Source of the DNA: Pseudomonas taiwanensis DSM 21245 | Lineage (GTDB): Bacteria > Pseudomonadota > Gammaproteobacteria > Pseudomonadales > Pseudomonadaceae | NCBI RefSeq assembly: GCF_000425785.1 | Contig: NZ_AUEC01000021.1 | Location: forward strand, 62,001-126,000 | DNA length: 64,000 nucleotides | Reading direction: 5' to 3' | Shown here: piece after piece, positions 1-8,077 of the stretch | How positions within the stretch are numbered: position 1 is the first letter of the stretch | Layout: every line of letters starts with the position of its first letter | Notes under the pieces: model-generated | Database searches by the model: none | Told to the model about the DNA's origin: nothing | Seen by the model: only the letters and a program-made list of their open reading frames with translations | Made by a program: the position numbers and the translations under genes

Positions 1-794
1 GCCTTCAGCTCAGTGGTGCGCGACGAGACGATGTCTTCCAGTTCATTGAGGTACTGGGTGAGGCGGTTCTCGGCACTGCGCCGCTGCTGGATTTCGGTGG
101 CCATGCTGACGAACTGCTGGTTGGCGACCTTCACCAATACGCCGATCTCGTCTTTTTCGTGACCGTGCGGGCAGTCCACCCGGGTTTGCCTGCGTTGGCC
201 CGCGTCGTTGCTGAGCGCGCCGATGACGGTCACCAGGGGTTTGGTCAGCATGAAGTAGAACAGGGCCAGGAGGATGCCGGTAAGCACCAGGCTGCGGGCG
301 AAACCGTTGACCAGGGTGACGCCGGCGCGGTCGAGGAAGCGGCTGCCGAAGGCGTAGGTGTCCACGTCCAGGTAGAGGGTGCCCAGGTACTCGTTGGGCA
401 TGTGGGTCAGGAACAGGCGGTCCTGGAACTGGCGCTGTTCGCCGAACAGGAAGTCACTCAGCGGCCGGTAGCGGTCCTCCAGGCGCGAGCGTTGCACGTC
501 GGCCAGTACGGTGTCGTTGTTGTCGATCAGCCGCGCGCGGATGACGGCTGGCGATTGCAGCAGGCCACGGGTCAGCTCCAGGGCCAGTTCGGCGTCGATG
601 TTGTAGGCGATGCGCGAGGCCGGGTTGTGGCTGATCTGTAGCAACGCCTGCACTTCGCGGTTGATGGACGCGTCTTCACTGGCATAATCAATGCCGATCT
701 GGATGAGACTGAGCAATGTTCCCAGGATGAAGCCGACCAGGACTGTCAACCGGGCTTGCTTGTATGACAGGCGATTGGTGAACTTGATATCCAT
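1..794 (-). CDS. MorA-like membrane c-di-GMP signalling protein, N-terminal part
   Basis: The first about 264 codons of a minus-strand gene that runs off the left edge. The ATG at 794 opens the reading MDIKFTNRLSYKQARLTVLV. A first membrane segment lies at about residues 14-32, then a periplasmic sensor region containing the stretch ASRIAYNIDAELALEL, a second membrane segment at about 165-185, and the beginning of a cytoplasmic coiled coil (QQRRSAENRLTQYLNELEDI) as seen before PAS/GGDEF/EAL modules. The N-terminus recalls Pseudomonas MorA, which controls flagellar development and biofilm through cyclic di-GMP. The output domains are outside the window, so a histidine kinase with the same input architecture cannot be excluded. 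Confidence 0.6.
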   Translation of the reverse strand, partial: MDIKFTNRLSYKQARLTVLVGFILGTLLSLIQIGIDYASEDASINREVQALLQISHNPASRIAYNIDAELALELTRGLLQSPAVIRARLIDNNDTVLADVQRSRLEDRYRPLSDFLFGEQRQFQDRLFLTHMPNEYLGTLYLDVDTYAFGSRFLDRAGVTLVNGFARSLVLTGILLALFYFMLTKPLVTVIGALSNDAGQRRQTRVDCPHGHEKDEIGVLVKVANQQFVSMATEIQQRRSAENRLTQYLNELEDIVSSRTTELK

Positions 795-1018
795 GGGTCC
801 CGAGCCGGTTTCATGTCCCTTGCGCTGCGCAAGCATAGCCGATCAGCCCCGGCTGCTGGCGGGTCTGTCAAACATTCAAACTTGATTGTTGTTGGTTGTA
901 CCGGTGTCTTCGCGGGTAGACCCGCTTATACAGGCCGTAGCCACCTTTCAGGGGGCTGGATTGTTCGCGACAGGGCCGGTACCGCCGTAAAACTCATGTT
1001 GTCTTGCTAGGAGTCGTC

Positions 1019-1906
1019 ATGGACGCCCGCTTGTATGCTTTCCTGGAACGCGCCGAATCGGTACTGGCGCGTCTTGAACCCCTGTTGCCAGCACCACGCC
1101 CGGACATCGACTGGCATACCACCCTGGCCGCCCGCTGGCAGCGCGACGGCCGCACCGGTTACCTGATGCCGCTGGAGGTCAGCCTCGACATCCGCCTGAG
1201 CGACCTGATCGGCGTCGACCAGCAGCGCGACCAGCTGGGCCGCAACACCCATCAGTTCATCAACGGTCTGCCGGCCAACCATGCCTTGCTGTGGGGCTCG
1301 CGCGGTACTGGCAAGTCGTCGCTGGTGCGTGCGCTGCTGGCCGAACATGCCGGTGCCGGTCTGCGCCTTATCGAAATCGAGCGCGATCACCTGGCCGACC
1401 TGCCGCGTGTGGTCGAACAACTGCAGACGCTGCCGCAGCGCTTCATCCTGTTCTGCGACGACCTGTCGTTCGAAGCAGGGGAGGGCGACTACCGGGTGCT
1501 CAAGAGCGTGCTCGACGGCTCGCTGGAGCAAGCCCCGGACAACGTGCTGCTGTACGCCACCTCGAACCGCCGCCACCTGGTCCCGGAAAAAGAGAGCGAC
1601 AACGAAAACTGGAAGCGCGTCGATGGCGAGCTGCACCCCAGTGAAGCGGTGGAGGACAAGATCGCGTTGTCCGACCGTTTTGGCCTGTGGCTGTCGTTCT
1701 ACCCCTTCACCCAGGACCACTTCCTCAATGTGGTGGAACATTGGATCGGCCAGTTGGCCGCCAAGGCCGGGTTGCGCTGGCAGCGTGACGAAGCCCTGGA
1801 TATTCTCGCCGTGCGCTGGGCAACCGGGCGCGGCAACCGTAATGGCCGTTGTGCCTATCAGTTCGCCCGCTATTGGGTCGGGCTGCAATTGTTGGAGCAG
1901 AAATAA
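1019..1906 (+). CDS. DUF815-type AAA ATPase
   Basis: A 295-residue cytoplasmic ATPase. The start at 1019 is chosen because TAGGAG lies just upstream; a TTG five codons earlier is possible but lacks this spacing. A glycine-rich Walker A loop, GSRGTGKS, sits at residues 93-100 and a Walker B strand, FILFCDD, at 142-148. The sequence NENWKRVDGELHPSEAVEDK followed by LSDRFGLWLSFYPF is typical of the DUF815 ATPases of proteobacteria, whose precise role is not established. The stop is directly followed by the ATG of the fRMsr gene (TAAATG), so the two are translationally coupled. Function beyond ATP binding is unknown. Confidence 0.85.
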   Translation: MDARLYAFLERAESVLARLEPLLPAPRPDIDWHTTLAARWQRDGRTGYLMPLEVSLDIRLSDLIGVDQQRDQLGRNTHQFINGLPANHALLWGSRGTGKSSLVRALLAEHAGAGLRLIEIERDHLADLPRVVEQLQTLPQRFILFCDDLSFEAGEGDYRVLKSVLDGSLEQAPDNVLLYATSNRRHLVPEKESDNENWKRVDGELHPSEAVEDKIALSDRFGLWLSFYPFTQDHFLNVVEHWIGQLAAKAGLRWQRDEALDILAVRWATGRGNRNGRCAYQFARYWVGLQLLEQK

Positions 1907-2389
1907 ATGATCGACCTCAACGCCAGCGGCACTGGCCTCGATGGCTATGACCTGCTGGCTGCGCAAGTGCAGGCGCTGTTCGCCGACGAGCGCGACTTCA
2001 TCGCCAATGCCGCGCAGTTTTCCGCGTTTCTCTACCACCAGGTGGATGACCTGAACTGGGCGGGGTTCTACCTCAATCGCAACGAACAACTGGTGCTCGG
2101 CCCGTTCCAGGGGCAGGTGGCCTGCGTGCGCATCCCGTTCGACAAGGGCGTGTGCGGGGCGGCGGCGGCAACGCGTCAGACCCAGCGCGTGGAGGACGTG
2201 CACGCATTCCCAGGGCATATCGCCTGTGACAGTGCGTCAAACAGTGAGTTGGTGATTCCGCTGGTCAAGGAGGGCAGGCTGATTGGCGTGCTGGACCTGG
2301 ACAGCCCGAAGCTTGCGCGTTTCAGTGAGGCGGATCAGGTGGGGCTGGAGCGTTTGGCAGCGATTTTTCTCGACTTGACCGACTGCTGA
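1907..2389 (+). CDS. msrC: Free methionine-(R)-sulfoxide reductase (GAF domain)
   Basis: A 160-residue single GAF-domain protein of the fRMsr (YebR/MsrC) family, which reduces free L-methionine-(R)-sulfoxide in the cytosol with thioredoxin as donor. The three family cysteines are all present: Cys73 (QVACVRIP), Cys83 (KGVCGAA) and Cys107 (HIACDSASNSELV). The spacing of 10 and 24 residues agrees with the E. coli enzyme. The acidic ESD-like substrate patch is represented by SNSELVIPL and GVLDLDSP. It begins one base after the stop of the upstream ATPase gene and is probably in the same transcript. Confidence 0.9.
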   Translation: MIDLNASGTGLDGYDLLAAQVQALFADERDFIANAAQFSAFLYHQVDDLNWAGFYLNRNEQLVLGPFQGQVACVRIPFDKGVCGAAAATRQTQRVEDVHAFPGHIACDSASNSELVIPLVKEGRLIGVLDLDSPKLARFSEADQVGLERLAAIFLDLTDC

Positions 2390-2475
2390 GACCGCAGCGT
2401 CGGGGTATTCACCAGAATGACTGAAGCTGGCGAGCTGCCTTTTCGCGCCCCAAGGCTGCTCACCAGCTTCCGCGC

Positions 2476-3243
2476 TCAGTCGTAGATGACGCGCTTCTTC
2501 CAGGTCTCTTCTTCATCGGTCTTGAGCCCTTGGGTCAGCGCGTTCTCGTCATTCTCGGCCGGCTCCATCTTGTCCAGCACCTGGGCATTGGCCCGCGCCA
2601 ACAGTTTTTCCAGATAAGTCAGCTGCTCTTCGTAGAGCTTCGGCTCAGGCTGCTTGCGCAGGTACTGCACGCCCCGTTCGAACGCCAGGCGTGCCTGGCC
2701 GGGTTGTTCCTGTTGCAGGGCCTGCTGGCCGAGGTTGTTGAAGAACTCGATATGCAGCAGCACCAGGATATGGCGGATTTCCTTTACCCAATACTTGCCC
2801 TCGTTGGTTTGCAGGACGTTTTCCTGGGTGGCGCGGACGATCTGGGTGTGCAGTGCCTCAAGCAGAAACCGCACGTCCTTGGCCTTGACCTCGGTCTGGA
2901 TCGGGCTTGGCGGGTTGTTAACCGGAATCTGCTCACCCTTGGCGACCAGGCCTTCGAGCTCGGCGATGCGCGCTTTCAGGTCGCCGTTGTGCTTGTCCAG
3001 TGCCAACTGGCGCTGGTTGAGGTTGAGCTCGAGCCGGGCGAGCATCAGCTTCAGCGCTGGCGTCATGAACTGGCCTGGGAAGGTTTCGGTGATTTCGCCA
3101 CAGCGGCGTACACGGTCGGCCAGCTCGACCTTCAACCGGGCGCGTTCGAGCTTGCTGTTTTCGACCACGTTGTTGAGGTAGCCGATCACGATCAGCAACG
3201 CGATGCCCGCCACGATGAGCAGAGTGATCAGAAGTGGTGTCAC
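2476..3243 (-). CDS. Membrane-anchored coiled-coil protein of unknown function
   Basis: A 255-residue protein starting at a GTG at 3243 (MTPLLITLLIVAGIALL). One N-terminal membrane helix (about residues 4-21) is followed by a charged, helix-rich body with strong heptad character around residues 65-105 (LKLMLARLELNLNQRQLAL) and 190-225. The part near 175-215 (GQQALQQEQPGQARLAFERG) has the look of a TPR unit. The C-terminus is highly acidic then ends in KKRVIYD. I recognise the type from Pseudomonas genomes but know no function. It is convergent with msrC and divergent from the tRNA cluster. Confidence 0.75.
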   Translation of the reverse strand: MTPLLITLLIVAGIALLIVIGYLNNVVENSKLERARLKVELADRVRRCGEITETFPGQFMTPALKLMLARLELNLNQRQLALDKHNGDLKARIAELEGLVAKGEQIPVNNPPSPIQTEVKAKDVRFLLEALHTQIVRATQENVLQTNEGKYWVKEIRHILVLLHIEFFNNLGQQALQQEQPGQARLAFERGVQYLRKQPEPKLYEEQLTYLEKLLARANAQVLDKMEPAENDENALTQGLKTDEEETWKKRVIYD

Positions 3244-3473
3244 CTTTAACGCCTCATCAAGAAGTTTTGCTTTATTGAGTGTAGTGAGTTCGCCGAGGGG
3301 CGAACAGCGCAGCCTGGCGGACGACTCTGTGTCGGCTCGGGCTGCGTTATCTAAAGCCTGATGGCACTTTGCTTGGGCTGCGTCAGAAAATCAACGCCAA
3401 TCCTCGGACGCCCCTTGCCGTGGCCGGCCCGAAGGGTGGAAGTCATTGATTTAAATAAATTTCTACAAAGGGG
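3244..3473. other. Intergenic region before the tRNA cluster
   Basis: Between the coiled-coil gene and the tRNA promoter I see no gene. A short AT-rich tract (about 3450-3470) lies directly upstream of the tRNA promoter and may act as an UP element. Confidence 0.4.
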
Positions 3474-3502
3474 TTGACGACCTGCCAAGGCATCCATAGA
3501 AT
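3474..3502 (+). promoter_or_regulatory. Sigma-70 promoter of the tRNA cluster
   Basis: TTGACG at 3474-3479 and TAGAAT at 3497-3502 are separated by 17 bases, close to the sigma-70 consensus. The following GCGCGCC is a GC-rich discriminator, as is usual for stable RNA promoters under stringent control. The AT-rich stretch upstream fits an UP element. The first tRNA begins 76 bases after the -10 box. Confidence 0.75.
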
Positions 3503-3577
3503 GCGCGCCACTTGCAGCGTAAAGCACACAGCGAAACGCAGCAGGGAGTGAAAGCAGCATGTGAATGCTTGCAGCGT

Positions 3578-3653
3578 GTCCCCTTCGTCTAGTGGCCTAG
3601 GACACCGCCCTTTCACGGCGGTAACAGGGGTTCGAGTCCCCTAGGGGACGCCA
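3578..3653 (+). tRNA. tRNA-Glu (anticodon TTC), copy 1
   Basis: A 76-base gene with encoded CCA. The acceptor arm GTCCCCT pairs with AGGGGAC, the anticodon loop is CTTTCAC with TTC, and the T arm is CAGGGGTTCGAGTCCCCT. Identical to the copy at 3822. Confidence 0.97.
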
Positions 3654-3655
3654 AT

Positions 3656-3731
<76 letters not shown>

Positions 3732-3821
3732 GTTTCTCCGGCAACGCCTTGTGGCGCGGCAGGAAAAGAAAATCCAGGCTGAATCGTGAGGTTCATGTGC
3801 TGGTGCACTGAAAAGTGTTGT

Positions 3822-3897
3822 GTCCCCTTCGTCTAGTGGCCTAGGACACCGCCCTTTCACGGCGGTAACAGGGGTTCGAGTCCCCTAGGGGACGCCA
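3822..3897 (+). tRNA. tRNA-Glu (anticodon TTC), copy 2
   Basis: Second, identical copy of the 76-base tRNA-Glu with CCA. The spacer from the first pair is about 90 bases and is not itself duplicated, pointing to an older tandem duplication of the Glu-Gly pair. Confidence 0.97.
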
Positions 3898-3900
3898 AAT

Positions 3901-3976
<76 letters not shown>

Positions 3977-4017
3977 AATACAGGTATGCAAGGCTGAATC
4001 CAACCTTGCAAACCTTC

Positions 4018-4044
4018 AAAAAAAGACGCTTAGGCGTCTTTTTT
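4018..4044 (+). terminator. Rho-independent terminator of the tRNA cluster
   Basis: An A-run, the stem AAGACGC with loop TTAG and GCGTCTT, then a run of T. The A/T flanks extend the stem, giving a classic intrinsic terminator reading plus-ward. A weaker dyad (TGCAAGG ... CCTTGCA, 3987-4010) lies just before it. Confidence 0.85.
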
Positions 4045-4073
4045 CGTTTCTGACCATTTATTCTTATCGTGAC

Positions 4074-4109
4074 AAAGGCCGCAGGGTATTCGCCCTGTGG
4101 CCTTTTTTT
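4074..4109. terminator. Terminator between tRNA cluster and fimbrial genes
   Basis: The dyad AAAGGCCGCAGGG, loop TATTCG, CCCTGTGGCCTTT is followed by further T residues on the plus strand. It ends six bases from the stop codon of the minus-strand adhesin gene, so it can serve both as a backup for tRNA transcripts and as the end of the fimbrial transcript. Confidence 0.75.
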
Positions 4110-4114
4110 GCGTG

Positions 4115-5197
4115 TTATTTGTAGCTTACGGTAAAGGTCAAGCCTCCTTCGGCCAAGCCTGGCGTTACCACCGGTGCGCTCTGGTAATAGCGTGCCTGAA
4201 AGTCCAGCTGGGTGATGCCAATACTGACTGGCTTGACCAGCTCGTCGGATTGCAGTGGCATGGGCGTTCCATCGCTGCGCAGTAGTTGAATTTCAACCCC
4301 GGCGGCATCGGAAGCGGCACCCAGGCTGAAGCGCCCCTCGGCCGGAACGGTCGGTACCGAGCCGTTGGCGCCATCCAGTTCGATGTACACATTCGCGGCC
4401 GCTGGATTGGGGGCGCTGGCGTCTTCGCAATCACTGAGCGTGATATGGAACGGGACGGACGCGGTCGTGGTACCTACCCCTGTGAAGTCAGCAAGGGTGT
4501 GATCACCCAGTTTCACGGGGTCGGCGCTTACGGCATTGGATTTCAGGGAGCACTGTGCCTGGTTCACCGTCGCGCTCAAGCGGTATTCCATGACCTTGCC
4601 CAGATTATGCAAGAATCCATGAAACATCTCGCCGTTGACACGTTGGGGGCCGGGTGCAATTGGCCCGGTCTTGATGAACCAGGCATTGCCGCGCATGACC
4701 GACACCAGTACGTTGAAGGGCTGGTCTCGCAGGGTCCCCGAGTAGGGGATAACCGCAGAGGTGCCAGGATCAGGGATAAAGGAGTTGTTGGCTGCGCCGT
4801 CAAAAGGTGAACCAAGCTCCATGTACACGCCGATGCCGGGAATGTTGGTTTCCATGACATGCCCATTGATGTCCTTGCCACCCAGCGGGGGCAGGGTGCC
4901 CGTGAAGATTGGCGCGGTGTTGGGCAGCCTTGCCTGGGGCGGGCTGGCGGAGTCCCAAAGGCACGAGGCCCTCGCGCCTTCGTTGTTGCTTCTGGTAAGC
5001 GAGCTGGTACCGATCACGGTACCGATTGCGGCATCGCGGGGTACCCAGAATGTCCCCATGTCACGCTCGAAGGTCATGTAGTTGCTGGCTGTCTGGAACG
5101 AACAGCTGGCGTAAGCGTTGCCAGAGAACAGGCCTAGGGTCAGGCAGCAGGCGGTCAGCCGCAAGCTGCGGTCGATGTTGAAGGTCAATGCGGTCAT
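4115..5197 (-). CDS. Fimbrial tip adhesin (FimH-like)
   Basis: A 360-residue secreted protein. The ATG at 5197 overlaps the usher stop (TGATG), and this start gives a clear signal peptide, MTALTFNIDRSLRLTACCLT through NAYA, with cleavage before SCSFQTASNY. A Cys-containing N-terminal receptor-binding-like half is followed at about residue 215 by a pilin domain (QAQCSLKSNAV ... LSDCEDA) with the usual cysteine pair and a C-terminal donor strand ending GGLTFTVSYK. The two-domain layout and its place after an usher indicate a chaperone-usher tip adhesin. No chaperone gene is nearby, so export would need one encoded elsewhere. Confidence 0.8.
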   Translation of the reverse strand: MTALTFNIDRSLRLTACCLTLGLFSGNAYASCSFQTASNYMTFERDMGTFWVPRDAAIGTVIGTSSLTRSNNEGARASCLWDSASPPQARLPNTAPIFTGTLPPLGGKDINGHVMETNIPGIGVYMELGSPFDGAANNSFIPDPGTSAVIPYSGTLRDQPFNVLVSVMRGNAWFIKTGPIAPGPQRVNGEMFHGFLHNLGKVMEYRLSATVNQAQCSLKSNAVSADPVKLGDHTLADFTGVGTTTASVPFHITLSDCEDASAPNPAAANVYIELDGANGSVPTVPAEGRFSLGAASDAAGVEIQLLRSDGTPMPLQSDELVKPVSIGITQLDFQARYYQSAPVVTPGLAEGGLTFTVSYK

Positions 5198-7770
5198 CAA
5201 AGCATTTCCTGGGTATTGTCGCCGGGCAGAAGAGGCTGGCCGCTGGCCACGGGCCGTGCGCAGCGCAGGGTTTGCAGGCGGTAGCCACCTTCTTGTGCAA
5301 GTGCCTGCGGATCTATGTTGAGTGTGCAGTCCGTATCGCTGGCCTCGCCCCACATCACGCCTATCGCCTGCGGGCCTGTGGTGCGGGTGGACACTAGTGC
5401 TTGGCCGGCCTGCCCGACCACGCCCAAGCTCTGGCCATCGGCATCGAGCACCTGGGCGCCAAATGGCACGGGTTGCCCATTGGCTTGCAGCAGGGTCAGC
5501 ACCAGGCGGGCCACATGCTCGGCCTCGTAGCTGGCCTTGACCACGGCGCCGCGGCGCGGAACCACTTGCTGGCTGGCATTGGCAATCACCACTTCCGGCG
5601 AAAGGTCGTCGGTTTGCAGCACCAATGCATTGAGCCGATAGGGGCGCAGGTACGGCACTAGCGCGTAGCCATGGGAATTGGTGCGCGCCGAGGGTGTATT
5701 CTGCACGCCGACACCTGGCACGTCGGGCACATGCACCAGGGCCATGGTTTCTCCCAAGTGGCTGCCAAATGCCACGCCGTCTCCATGCAGCATGACGGCA
5801 CCGCTGGCGTTCACCGACATGCTGCGGTAATCGTTGCCTTCGTTGTAGCCCATGCCGACACTGGCCTGGCTGCCCTGATAGTTGATGGACAGCCCGCCAC
5901 TACTGCGACCTTGACTGTCGTTGGTCAGCGAGGTGCTGTAGGTCAGCTGGTTGTCCAGCAAGCCGCCGCTCAGGCTGGCGCGTTCGCTGGCGCGGCCATT
6001 GTCGTTGCGCAGGTCGAAGCTGGCCTGTTGCTGCCGGCCGAAGTCTAGCGGCACGCTCAAGCTCAGGCCGAACAGGCGGCTATCGTCGTTTTTCGAGTCC
6101 AGCGCCTGGGAGGCAAACAGATTGATCGCGACCTTGCCCACGCGGGTGGTGTATTGCAGTTGGTACTGGCGGCGCTGGAGGCTGGTTTGCCAGTAGGTGT
6201 CCTGGGAAAAGGTCAGGTTTAGCGCGCTGCGTTCGCTCACGCGCTGGTACACCGATGCTTCCAGGCGGCTGCGGCGGTTGCCCAGGTAGCGGCTGGCATT
6301 GCTGCGTTGCTGCACGGCTTCGTCGAAGTCGCGGTAGCCCTGGGTCGAGTAGCGATAACCGGCAAAGCGCAGGTTGGTGCGGGTTTGGAAGCTTTTGCCA
6401 TAGCGCAAGGCAAAACTGTGGCCCTGGGTCTCACCCAGCGTGTTGCCCAGGTCGCTGGAGGAACGGGTGACATCGAACGATAGCGCGCCCAGATGGCCGA
6501 CGTCGCGGGCCATGCCCAGCACACTGGCGTTGTAGTACTCACTGGAAAGCAGGCCGCCGTAGAGGGTGGTATCCCAGGCCCCGCCACGGGCCAGGGTGGC
6601 TTGCCAGAACAGTGGGTCGTCAAGCTGCTCGGCGCCGTCGTAACGGCCCACGGTCGCGCTGTAGCGCCATACGCCTTCGCGCAGCAGGCTGCCCATGCTC
6701 GAATAGGGTTGGGTAAAGCGACGCACCTGGCCGTCAGCCTCGGTGATCACCACTTCCAGCTCGCCGTGGCCGGAGCCCACGCTGAGGTCATCGATGGCAT
6801 AGGGCCCGGGGGCCACGTAGCTGGAGTAGATGGGGTAGCCGTTGTGCAGGATCTCGACCTTGGCGCGGCTCTGGGCCACCCCGCGGATCACCGGGGCGTA
6901 ATGCTGCATCGCGTCGGGCAGCATGCCGATGTCCGAGGCCACCTGTGCGCCGGTAAAGCGTACGCTGCGGAACATGTCGCTGTTGGTGAAGGTTTCACCC
7001 AGGGTGAAGTTGGCCTGTAGGCCTGGCAGGTCGCGCTGTGCGTAGGTGTCGCTGCGGGTCCAGCGGCGCGCCCCGTTGGCCTCCTCGCGCAGCGCCTGCT
7101 TGCTGCGTAGCCGCCAGGCACCCAGGTTGAGGCCGCTGTTGAGGTACAGGTCCTGGCTGCTGCGGTTGCCGCCGCCGTGTTGGCTGCTGTGCTGGGCCGA
7201 GGCCTGGTAGCTGATGAAGGCGGCGTTGATGCCGTTGCTCCATCTGGCCTCGGGGACGCTGCCTGAACGGTCCTGGCGCAGGGCGATTTGCGGGATCGAC
7301 AGGGACAAGTGCAACTGCGCAGGGTCGAACATGACGCTGGCGTGCGGCACCAGTTGCATCAGGTTCACGCAGCTGTCGTCGTCTGGCAGTGGCGTTTCCA
7401 GGGCCTGTTCGCGCAGGTCGAGGGTGCGTAAAACCTCGGCCGTCAGGCAGGGCTGCAGCCCTTTACCATTTCGGGCCTCGAAGAAGTTGATGTCTTGCTC
7501 GGGCTGAGGGCTGAGGTTGAGCGAGACCCGCACCCGGTAGCGTCCTGGCGGCAGGTGTGCCTGCGCGGCCAGGTTTTGCAGCGCCAGGGCACCGGCCTCG
7601 GAAGACTGGCCGGGGGGCTGGCGCATGAAACCGGGTAGGAAGGCAATGCCGGCTTGGTCTGCCAAGGCGGCGGGGGCGAGGGCCAACGCCAGGCAGCCGC
7701 CGAGCAGGGGCGGCAGCGGGGCGAAGCGCGGGCGCAACGGCAATAGCCTGCGCCATTCGAGCTGGAGCAT
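5197..7770 (-). CDS. Fimbrial outer-membrane usher (FimD/PapC family)
   Basis: An 857-residue usher, full length for the family. An N-terminal basic segment and hydrophobic stretch (LLGGCLALALAPAALA) form a long signal peptide, then a PapC-N-like region. Central barrel signatures include APGPYAIDDLSVGSGHGELE and the plug-proximal RFTQPYSSMGSLLREG. The C-terminal carbohydrate-binding-like domain ends in PLLPGDNTQEML. Expected role: it gates secretion and orders assembly of pilus subunits in the outer membrane. The stop overlaps the adhesin start by one base. The chaperone and major pilin genes that normally precede an usher are missing; a Rhs gene lies there instead. Confidence 0.9.
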   Translation of the reverse strand: MLQLEWRRLLPLRPRFAPLPPLLGGCLALALAPAALADQAGIAFLPGFMRQPPGQSSEAGALALQNLAAQAHLPPGRYRVRVSLNLSPQPEQDINFFEARNGKGLQPCLTAEVLRTLDLREQALETPLPDDDSCVNLMQLVPHASVMFDPAQLHLSLSIPQIALRQDRSGSVPEARWSNGINAAFISYQASAQHSSQHGGGNRSSQDLYLNSGLNLGAWRLRSKQALREEANGARRWTRSDTYAQRDLPGLQANFTLGETFTNSDMFRSVRFTGAQVASDIGMLPDAMQHYAPVIRGVAQSRAKVEILHNGYPIYSSYVAPGPYAIDDLSVGSGHGELEVVITEADGQVRRFTQPYSSMGSLLREGVWRYSATVGRYDGAEQLDDPLFWQATLARGGAWDTTLYGGLLSSEYYNASVLGMARDVGHLGALSFDVTRSSSDLGNTLGETQGHSFALRYGKSFQTRTNLRFAGYRYSTQGYRDFDEAVQQRSNASRYLGNRRSRLEASVYQRVSERSALNLTFSQDTYWQTSLQRRQYQLQYTTRVGKVAINLFASQALDSKNDDSRLFGLSLSVPLDFGRQQQASFDLRNDNGRASERASLSGGLLDNQLTYSTSLTNDSQGRSSGGLSINYQGSQASVGMGYNEGNDYRSMSVNASGAVMLHGDGVAFGSHLGETMALVHVPDVPGVGVQNTPSARTNSHGYALVPYLRPYRLNALVLQTDDLSPEVVIANASQQVVPRRGAVVKASYEAEHVARLVLTLLQANGQPVPFGAQVLDADGQSLGVVGQAGQALVSTRTTGPQAIGVMWGEASDTDCTLNIDPQALAQEGGYRLQTLRCARPVASGQPLLPGDNTQEML

Positions 7771-8077
7771 GAGCGTGTCCTGGGCGGCGCCTACGGACGA
7801 TGCTCAGGTGGGCTCGTGGTGGGCGCCTGAAGCTGGAAATGAGGGGTGAAGGCAGGTGGTGCTGCCGGGTCACGGTTTTCAGGCGGGGACAGGGTAGGTG
7901 GGAGGGGGAGGTTTGAAATGTAGGAAAAGCCAGTAGCTGGAAGGGGATGATTCGACGAAGTAAGTGTTGGGAGGCCTTCGGGATCTTGCCCGCCACCTTT
8001 CGGCAGCGGGCTTCGAGATTGACTGGCGGCGCGCGTCGTCCATGCAGGCGCCGTGGGGTTGTGCAGGGTCGGTGTGG
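7771..8077. other. Gap where fimbrial chaperone/pilin would be expected
   Basis: About 300 GC-rich bases between the Rhs stop and the usher start. No reading frame on either strand resembles a chaperone, pilin or Rhs immunity protein. A six-base-pair stem (GCCCGC ... GCGGGC, about 7987-8010) without a T-run might weakly end the Rhs transcript. Confidence 0.4.

Noticed and set aside
1007-2218. 403-codon minus-strand frame opposite the ATPase and msrC genes
   Set aside because: It is the antisense of two well-supported genes in GC-rich DNA and has no family resemblance.
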